DNA from: Embiotoca jacksoni
Taxonomy: Eukaryota; Chordata; Actinopteri; Embiotocidae
Assembly: GCA_022577435.1 (NCBI GenBank)
Contig: JAKOON010000010.1
Coordinates: forward strand, 19,138,024 to 19,202,023
Length of the DNA: 64,000 bases
Reading direction: 5' to 3'
Shown: positions 12,560 to 22,900 of the stretch, piece by piece
Layout of the letters: each line of letters begins with the position of its first letter
Position numbering within the stretch: the stretch's first letter is position 1
The notes under the pieces: model-generated
Seen by the model: only the letters and a program-made list of their open reading frames with translations
Databases searched by the model: none
Told to the model about the DNA's origin: nothing
Position numbers and translations under genes: made by a program

Positions 12560-13667
12560 CACATTTTGTAACCATTGGTAGCATTGTCCACATCCCTTGT
12601 CCCTCTGCCATATTTTAGATTACATCCCCTTCTTACCTCCATTATTAGACACAGTTGGTGTGGTGCAGTGAAGCCACCTCTGGGAGTACAGTGGGGAATG
12701 CATTCATACTCCCCTGATATGAAAAGTACCAATAAGAGAGCATAAATTTACTGTGCTGTTTTAAATGCATCCATGCGGTGGTCTCTGAAGTTTTCACTCA
12801 TTACGTCCGATCTTCCTGCTCCCATTTGAATTGCTCAGTAAATATGTAGTTGCTCCGAGTTACTCGTCTTCACTAACAGCCAGGACTTTAAATACTACAT
12901 TGCAAGATGATGTCCATCCCAAGTACATTAGCGCTCATGGAGAGCACCGTTGAATACATAGAGGAACAGTTGATTAATAGCTCTCAAGCTCAAGGCCATT
13001 TATCACAATGTTTCACAACTGGTGCAAGTGATTCTAATTTTCCACAGCAATTTCTCTATTTTGTTAGACTTGAAATTAGAGTCACTGTTATTGGGCATTT
13101 ACCCAGATGAAAGCAATGTTCTTTGACTCACAGTTGTTTTTTAGGCCTGTAAACATTGTTCCAGTTTCTGCATATGTGCTGAACTGACGGTGGTAATTTG
13201 TCTGAATTGTTTAATGTGGATGAAGGACAGATGCTTTTCATTTCCATTAGACAATTGTTGTATTTTTCTCTCCACTGTGCTTTAACAACACAACACATGT
13301 TCAGGATTTTTACTTGTAATTAAATGTGAAAAAGCCTCATTCCAATTAGCTGATTCTGCAGTCTACACTTTATTTTCATAAATGTGCTTTTGTGAGGACA
13401 AATGTGTAAAGTTGTCATTAAAAACTGAAAAAGATTTAGTCATTGTCGTTTAGTTTTCAGCGTGCAGCCTTGGTTCTCTGCTGTCTAAAAGAGTAGATGT
13501 TGCATGCGCTCCTTTTGAACCTCGATGACCTGCTTTGTCACCCTCAATTATCAGTGTCAACAACTTGGCACATGTTTTACTTATCCTCAAACATAACAAC
13601 GCAGTCTGACAGAAGTGACTCCCGCAGCAATCTGTATTCTCTCCTGTCAGCTCTCATCCGCCCTTTG

Positions 13668-13749
<82 letters not shown>

Positions 13750-16700
13750 CAGGGGGCACCATCCGTTGTGTGTATTGTCTCCTCCCAGATCCTGGTGTAT
13801 ATTGATTTACTTCTTCATCCTTCCATCTGGTGTGACATAAATTAATCAGCACTAAATCGCAAAACGTAGAGCGTATCGTATATAGGGCTGGCTGAATGGA
13901 GGTATGTGAGCATTCAGGAATATATTCTCTGTGAACCAGTACTGCAGTGCCTCACTGCAAAAAGCCCTCTAATGGTGAACATAAAAGAGGCAAAGCAATC
14001 CTGCCACCTGATTGAAGACACACGACTATACCGTATGTGTCTCTGTTATCCTTTGGATGTCTTGTAGCCTCCAAAGGCACAAACTTCAGTACTGAAATCC
14101 AGAGGCTAATGAAAGCCACTCTGTATGTGTCTTTGTCCGTGTGTGTTGTTTTGTGCCCCTGCTGTGAACCTTGTTAGGTAGGGTTAAGGGGATAGAAGAA
14201 GTACAGCACAGTAGACGGAGCAGTGCTATTTTAAATCACTGAGGGATGAAGGAAAACAAGCAGGGAGTTGTCTGCTACCTTGTCCAGTTACATGGTTGTC
14301 AAGGAGGAGCACGATTATTGAATGAATTACACAGGAAGCTTTTAGTGAGGTCAGTGTATTGGTTAAAAAGGTTAAAAGTGCAATGCCTATTATTATCTTA
14401 CAGTGGAAGAACATGGGCTTTATCTTTCACCCAGCGTCCATCACTCGCTTTATTTATATTGCAAATGTACACATCTGAGCATCACACCATGAAAATAACA
14501 AAAGTGGATTTAGACAAAACCTAAATGCACTTGCGCAACACGCTTTAGACTGTTTGCATAGTTTGTTCAAATTGTAGCCCCCTACCTGTTTTTTGTTTTT
14601 TTTCATGCTTGAAAATGGTGTCATGTCCTTGATCACTATACTACCATCAATTTTCAGACTATCGCTTCCATATTGAAACAAAACTGATAGATCACTTATA
14701 TTTCTGAATACTTGTCTCACACCCAGATTCAGCTGCAGTTATTTAGGCTCTAAACTTTTCTCTGCTATTTAAAGAAAGCTCATTCTTTAAGTAGCCCCGT
14801 TTTTAACACATCAGCACAGAAATCAACAAATTGACCAGCCCATAGTGAAACGTTTTGACCATTTGCAGCACAAATGAGACTGCTTCTGTTTGTCCAGTCT
14901 GGTTTTTATTTTCTTAAGTGCTGTTGGACAGTCACAGTCCCTGCCTTACTGGTGTGCATCTCTGCTGTGGTGGCTTCATAACTGTGAGCATTGACTCAAG
15001 CATGTAAAGTAATGCATAATTCATATTTGAAAAACCAAAATGCAGGCTGTACATTTCATATCTGGCTTGCATGTTTGTGCAGTGCTGATGTAAAGAGTCC
15101 ATATAATGTAAAGTTTGGACAATGTAATTTCTCTTCAGAACTCGTAAGCTGACTTAAAACTGAACATATACTGTACAGTAGAACTGTTGATCATCAAACC
15201 TCTTTAAGATTTAGACATATTGCTAATCATCCTAATATTTCACCTGTGCAGCTTTGCTCATTAATGTGATTTACTGTTTAGACGGAGTTGTCATTCTTTG
15301 TGTACTCCCTGCAGACTCTGTTCTTTGTGCCACGCAACTAATTTATATGAGCTGTTCTGATAGAAACAGTATGTGCACCCACATCCATGCCTACAATAAC
15401 ACATGCACACGGACTGATTAAAGCATTAGGAAGATGTTCAGAATTCTGAAATCAAAGTCAAACGAACAAAAACATGTTTTGCATAGAACTCGCACAACTG
15501 CAGAGAAAGAGAGAAAAGATTGCTGCTGGCACAGCAGATGATTTGTACAATTTGTTTTTCTTCCCTGAGTAAAGATTAATTGTGTCTCAGATACAAAAAA
15601 GGAGTTTCTTTTGAGTTTCTCGTTCGTTTTGACAGGTCTGCACTCTGGTATGACTCCAGCTATCTTACATTACTTTTCTTTACCTTGTTCTGCAGAGATT
15701 GACAGTGGTGTTTAACTTAGCTGATGTTTTTTTTCTCCTATTGCGAATCGATACGATAAACTTCGATAAGTCCCGCGGAAGTAAGAGCTTTTTTGACAAT
15801 CGGCTCCGAGGATCAGGGTCAATGCCCAGACTCCATGTTGTCATTTTAAGATGCTCTTTAATAGCATTAAAAGAGCTTCTTCAAGCCTTCTGATCTGGAC
15901 TTATCTGGCAGCAGGGGATTTCTCTCGACTGTCACCGTGCTCGAAGCACGTGTTGGTGTCTGTCTGTGGTATTAATTTCAAAATGATTTCCTTTTTATTT
16001 TGTCTGACACTGACTAAATTTTTTTTTTTTTACTTCTCTTAAATTGCTAGTGCTGTTGCCAGCACAGCTATCTCAATATTTATGATTTTTTTTTTTTTTT
16101 TTAATTTTGCGTCTTTATCAAGCGTAGAAGATCAGGGATTAAAAATTTATTTTCTGACCCTCTAATATCACAATATCCTTATAAATCTATGCATGAAGTA
16201 ATTTTCTTCCATATATTCATAAGACTTCTACTTCAAATTGCCTTTAAGGTTCCTAGACTGTCTTCTCATGCTTCAGATCTGGGCATGATGCCCTCAAAAC
16301 TAAAGTAAAGGCTAACTCTTCTCTTCACGAGGTTTTTTGTATATGCCATATGGCGGTTTAGCAAGCTTTTGGGTTGATTGCCATTCAATTTTGTACAGAA
16401 TATTTATGGTACTCAAAGAACCAAAACTGACCTTGAAAATGAATTCTTTTGGAGCCACCAGACAGGTTAAAATTTGCACTTATACGCAGTAAAATGTGTC
16501 AACATCTACGAGATGGATTGGCACAAAACTTTCCAGGTTCATTGATGATGGATCTTCTGACTTCTGCACTCACCATGAAAATTGGTACAGAAGGTCACCG
16601 TCCTCTCAAGTTAAATTGTTGTAATTTTTGTGAGCCCTTAACCTTCAGTGCCATGATCAAAATGTATTCAAATGTTGCCATTATTCTTACCAATGCTTTA

Positions 16701-16901
16701 TGTTTTGTCTTTATTAGCAATTTTTTAGCACGTTAACACAATAAACTGAGGTAATACACATGGTAAACATGATACAACAGTCCTTTGTTTATAGTTTAGG
16801 CCTTTTGAGCGTTTTATCGATTGTACAAAGGGAGTACAGTGGTATTACCCATTTATTTTTCAGAGTCTGTTTACTTGTAAGAAGTCTGAGACCAACAGGC
16901 T

Positions 16902-16983
<82 letters not shown>

Positions 16984-19900
16984 TGTGTGTGTTGCCTTCG
17001 TAGTGGAGCTATGTTGTTTGGATCAGAACCGTTATCCTTTATTTGCCTTTGGAGGGTCAGGTGCCACGCAAAAAGAAGTTGGCATTGAGCACAATTGTAT
17101 GCCTGCCAGTTTCTGACTAATCTCTGGATTGAACCTGAAAGTTGGATGATCAGAGGAAAGAGCTGATTCCGCAGCACTTGATCTTGTTAGCATGCTGTTG
17201 TGTTGGCAAATTTTTTTTATCTCGGGTTATTCAGTGAGCAAATTGTCACCCAAACACTGTGGCTCTGTTAGTTATGATGCTGCATTACACATCGAATTGG
17301 CTGCAACCTTCCAGTGTTTTCAGCAGACTATTTCCCCGCCGATCAGAGAATTGTGCAAGCACATTAGTCACTGCTCTCTTATTTTCTTCATGACCTTGGG
17401 TGATGTATTGCTTTCATTATCTGCTGATGTACTTGGAATGTTCATTATGCAATGTTTTGATATTGTGGTGCTGTATTTGTGTGCATTTGGCTTCTCTCCA
17501 GGTGTGAGAAGTGAGCATGTGGATGAGCTGCGTGTCTTCCTATTGGTCTGCGGCCTCAGGAGAGTCAAGGACCCTCTCTATTTGGTGGAGGAATTTTCAG
17601 GTATGACATGAAATACATTATGTTTACCATGTATTTTTTTATACGGTATGTACGAGGGGTTGAAGCGTTCACAAAATGTAAGCTTCGGTTCAGTTCGGTA
17701 CGTTTATTCTTTTCATGTAGCAAACTCAAGTTAACAACTGTATAACAAACTTCTGTCTAAGAACATAAGGAACATACACATTCTTCATTGTCAAACTTTA
17801 ATTAAAAGAATAGGTTTTCCAATTAGTGCAAACAAAAATATAACTTGAATAAAAAAATTGCCTCCTTAAAGACATAAAGACCGTCAACAATAAGAGAGAG
17901 ACACTTGCCTGTGTGGCTTCTTATGAGGAGGGTGTGTCTGCATAATGGAGCTTTTTATCTAACACTCCAAAGTTATACAGGGGGCAGTCACAGTCAGGTA
18001 ACTTTCAGTAGCTCTGAAGGTCCGTCCATGTGTAGTAAAAGTTGTGAAGGCTGTGTTAGACAATTCTTTTAACAATTCCTCATCGTGACTGTTCATAAAG
18101 TTTAGGAATTACTGCACAGCTCAAGTACTTCATCATATGCTGACCCCACATCCTCCATAACTGCGTAGGACTGTATGTGTTTTACTATCAACACCCCTCC
18201 AGGCTTTAGTTCTGGATTGTGCTTGTGTCTAAATCTTCATGGAGAGATTGCTTAAATGCTGCGGGGAGAAGGAGTTGCTCTTTCCTACCCGAGTCTCTCC
18301 TACTTGCACTGTCATGGGACACACTTGGGAGATGTTTTCCTTAAATGGTTCATCATATTGGAAATATTGCCGCTAGCATAAGCAACACTTGTTGCACAGT
18401 GCTTGCACACAGTCGCCATTTTATCCACCACTTTTTCTTTTTTTTTTTCCATCATCGTCATAACACTAAACCCGTAATGCGCCCATACAGCAGACCGAAA
18501 CAATGCTTGCGGATGTTTCACTGGGTTATGGTGCAAGGCTTTTTTTTGCCCTAATAGCTATTTGACATTTTTTTCTGAGCATGCCTCATAGCTTATTTCA
18601 AATGAACCCAATAACAGACATGCAACAAACCGAATTGGTCTGATTTTCTTTTCTTTCCTTTTTTTTTAACCATCCCACCCTGACTATCCACTGACCCTTA
18701 AAAACAAAACTAAATCAGTCAAGTAAGATAAAAAGGTTCTGATTTTTCAACTAGATTAATCTTAATGTTGGTTAAACCATCGAATGCGAAGCCTTTCTGA
18801 ATGTATTTCTGTAGTAGCCTGTGGATGAGGCAGTGTCCTCATCAATTAGGAATGATGTTAGATCTCCACGGTTGAGTTTCAACTAATTGAAAATTTATGT
18901 GAAAGTGCAGTGAGCTTGTTCACACAGCTCATCTTGTTGAGCCTTGCCTTTTAATGGTGTTTCATTTTATACTTTTTTTTTTTTTATACATTTAATAATT
19001 ACAGCTGTGAAAATTGCCACTCATTGACAGGAGTGGCCTATATTTTTAAATCATGTATTTTATGTGATTTTCAGAGAACACAGTTGAGGTAGTAATAAGG
19101 CAGCACTAGAGGGCGTCAAATTGCATATTCATATTTGGGTGAGCTAGATGTTTGGATTTTCATGTGCTGTTTCTTTGATTGAAAGAGTACTATCCACATG
19201 CTTAAGAATTACAGCATATAGTGCACTAAGAAAATATACCAGTAAAACAGTTATGCAAAAACAGGTTTACTTCTTTTGAGAAATTTGTTGCTGCTAATTT
19301 TTTCCCCAAACTGTCGTGTTTTTGTTTATACTGCCAGTTTTATGCTGTTTCTTTCAGAGTGGCATTGTGAGAATCTGCTGAATGTTTTGATCATTATTGG
19401 GCCGAAGGTAAATACACAGTCATCACACATTGAGTCTCTTTCTTTTTTCTTCATACCTGCCATGTTTCATCCTCTAAACCGTGCCTCTTCGTGCTGTTGA
19501 AATTATCTAGAAACCTTTCCTGGGAATTCAGGCAGCCTCTAATTGGATGAAGCAGAGATACAGGCTTTAGCCGTTTAGCTGGAATTAACGTGCAGCGCTG
19601 GAAGGAAATGTCTTCTGCAAACTGGGGGCGAGTCAGCAACAGCAGCGGTCCTATTTGTTTTGTTTGATGCACAGATGCATTGCCCACTCCAGATTAGCAC
19701 TTGCCTTTGATGACCTCTAAAGAGCTACCTCATTTTAATACGTGTAAATGGGGATACATCTGGAAATGTAAATGAAAGGCAAAGCAGATTTTAGCCCCAT
19801 CACCCACCATCATTCTTCTGGCCTGTGCATCTCCCCTGATATAACATAAAGGCTACATATGGAGCTTCATGTCCAGCAAGTCACATAATTGGAAAAAAGC

Positions 19901-22900
19901 ATTAGCTCTCATTGCCTGCCATGATTTATGACTTTCATAAATCAACCAATCAAAATCAAATCAGAGGAGTTTTTAAACATTTACTCTAAAAGCTTTTTTT
20001 AAAGCTGATTTCTTATACTACAATTTCTGTCTTCTTGGTCCTGCAGATAGTTTTATCCCGGCCAACGGCAGGAGCCTCAGTGCTTTGTTCTTTATTTTTT
20101 CTTTCCTCCATTTCATTTCCAATCTCTCACTCATTTATTTCTCCTCATGCTTTTCTTCATCTTCTCTTCCCCCTGACTTGCTTTGATATGACATCAGTGT
20201 ACAGTACTTTAGCGTCTGTTCTTTCTTTCTAGCAGTGGTGTCAGGCAAAAGGTACGTTCTGCTTTAGTTTTGCTCAAAAACAACTCAATTAGACATGGCC
20301 AAGGGCTTATACACAGCCTCACCGCAGCTTCTTGCTCCGCTCTGCTTTGTTGTTGTTGTTGTTTGATGAAATGGTTCAGTGGAAGCAGAGACGTGTGATT
20401 CATCTCGACACCCCTGTATCACAGCGGAAGCATGCTTGTTTGTCTGAGAAATGAAAAAATACTATTATTATTATCATTATTATTATTGTAAACACGTAGG
20501 ACCGCCAGATTATCCCCATGTTAATTATAGCGTTTTACCTTTGGTTAAACTTAAACTGTACTGAACAGATTGTAAGAAATAAAAGTATTGTCTATAAATA
20601 CAAACAGGAGGTTGAAGGAGACATGCGTCGCTCAGAATGGTGTACTATAAATCCAAAGCTACTTCATTCAAGTAATAAGTGCTCTGGCTATACAGCATCT
20701 GTCATTAAGAGGAAAATTCAGGTCAGTTTGTCAGGGATGACACATCTCACTCCACTGTAACGGAGCTTTATCAAGCACCACAATCTGCTACATATTCTCC
20801 TTAATGAAATACATCCAAAGACTGTTCTAAAAATATCATGTCAGATTGTGGGAAGCTTGCAGGATAGAAAATTTATAAAATAAAACAAGTACCTTAATAT
20901 AGTGTCTGCCTTTGCCTTCGTACTGGTCACATTTCTGGTGAGTCACTATGGGACAGGGCTTAAATCATTTGTGTTTGTCGGTATAGCCTTTATCATGATT
21001 CATCCCCTGCTGGTTTTACAAAGTCCACTAAATCCCAGATTACACCAAGATATGAAATGTTTTCCCTATTTAGATCCTTTGACGTTAATGCATGTGTACT
21101 TTATAACAAATTCAACATAGATATTTCTTGGCCTATGAACTAAAAGAGGAAATAGTAGCAGCTTGCTTGATGCTACATCTTTGACCTAAATTGCTATGCT
21201 TTGACTTTTCCGTGGGCAAGCTAATGCACGCAAATCCCACATTGCAATTAATCAGATTGGCCACCCACCACACCCTGACCCCAATCTCTGAAAATACAGG
21301 ATTTTCAGAGAATGATTTCCTCATGATAGAAATTATTAATTGTGTCATTGTTTATTTTATCCGTCCGATTAAATTTCCACCGGCATCCTTGAAGACAACA
21401 GAGTTGTATGACCGCTGGAAAAGGGGCTTCACGTGTCACACTAATCTTTGTTTTTGTTTTGTTTTTCAGATTGATCCTCTGCTTACTGCTAAAGTGGAAG
21501 CTGTTGTTAAAAGGTAAGCCTTCTGCTTCGTTTTATTTTTTTATCAGCTGCATATCTCCAAGAAGAGACTTTGAGATTTGACAGTCCAATTGCCATGATC
21601 TTGCTTCTTTTAAAGACTGCTTAACATTCCATTTATCCCATGTGGTGCACAAATACTTCTAAGCAAATGTATCTTACATTTATATGAACATAATGTGAAC
21701 AGAATGCAAATCGAAGTGGAGCGCCAAAATTCTGTTTGTTTTTTTCATCTGTCCTCCCACTCTCAAGTCTTGGCTGATCTTTCAGTATTTTGCCAAGGGC
21801 CTTCACCACAACAAACATCTTTGCAGCAGGAAACTGCCCTCTCTGATTAAGACTTTACCTGGACGCTCCGTGCGTGTCACACATAATGCAGCCGTGTTTC
21901 CTACCCTGAGCTTGTCACTGCTGTTCAGCTTCATTCACGCCTCTATGAGCCCTGAGTCACGCAAAACTGAGCTTTGCCACTGCTTCTGCAGAACAGCAGG
22001 GGTCTTCTTGGCCCAGGAGAGGAGCCAACAGGAGCTTCATGCCGCAATGAAAAGGTGCTTTGCCATGGTCAACAGCTCCGTCTCTGAGGGCATGTCAGCA
22101 GCCATCTTGGAGGTAAATATCTTCAGGGCTCATGGGTAATTGGACAGTGGCATGCCCAGACTTCAGCAAGAACAAAAGTTTAGGAATGGGAATTTGATGT
22201 ATCAAGTTATTTACGTGGAATTTATTCATCCGAAGTCCTTTTAAAAGAATCGAAACCACCTAAATATTTTATAGTTTTTCTTATCACGCTCTTTGTGGCT
22301 TAATCACAATGTTATCTGGCCACCTCAGGGACAATTAGCCAAATTAATTGCTTGACTTCAATGTTCACATCCCTGACTGAACAAAACCTCCAAATCTACT
22401 TAATCTCTTTTTAGCATAGTCAATTAAGACAACCCACAGTGGGCTTAAAGGGATAGTTCATTTTTTTTTAAGTGGGGTTACATGAGGTATTTATCCTTCG
22501 TCAGTGTATTACCTGCAATAGATGGGGGTCAGCACATCCCCAGTTTGAAGAAGCAGGCAGCTGTACCAGCACAGAAGCTAAGCTATGTAGTGCTGTAGAC
22601 AGGGTCAGCAAAAAAACATATTTTAGCCACCTAAAAAAGACACACCTAAAAAACATTTCATTGTACACCATATTTAGAATATTTTCACCACTTTGCCTTG
22701 CCATCAGACAGCCATTTCCAAACAGGGACTGAAGCCGTTAAAGTGCTCTTTTTAAAGCCACCAGACTCCCTTGAAAAAAAAACAGTAATTTAGCCTCATA
22801 GAACACTGGAGTTGCCGGTCTATTGCTCGGTTAGTTTGTTTGTGTTATTGGGGGACTTCTGTCACTTCTGTTCACACAACAGACACACAAACAAACTAAC

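Larger units (their letters stand above)
12412..17501. other. glt1d1 intron 6 (5.1 kb)
   Basis: The longest glt1d1 intron. It holds three CA/GT microsatellites (listed separately). A small CpG-containing patch at about 15735-15820 contains ATCGAT-type words and may be a transposon fragment. No exon-like sequence was recognised. Confidence 0.55.

Noticed and set aside
15735..15820. CpG-containing patch in glt1d1 intron 6 as a promoter
   Set aside because: Too small, with no donor site or core-promoter motif; more likely a transposon fragment with ATCGAT words.
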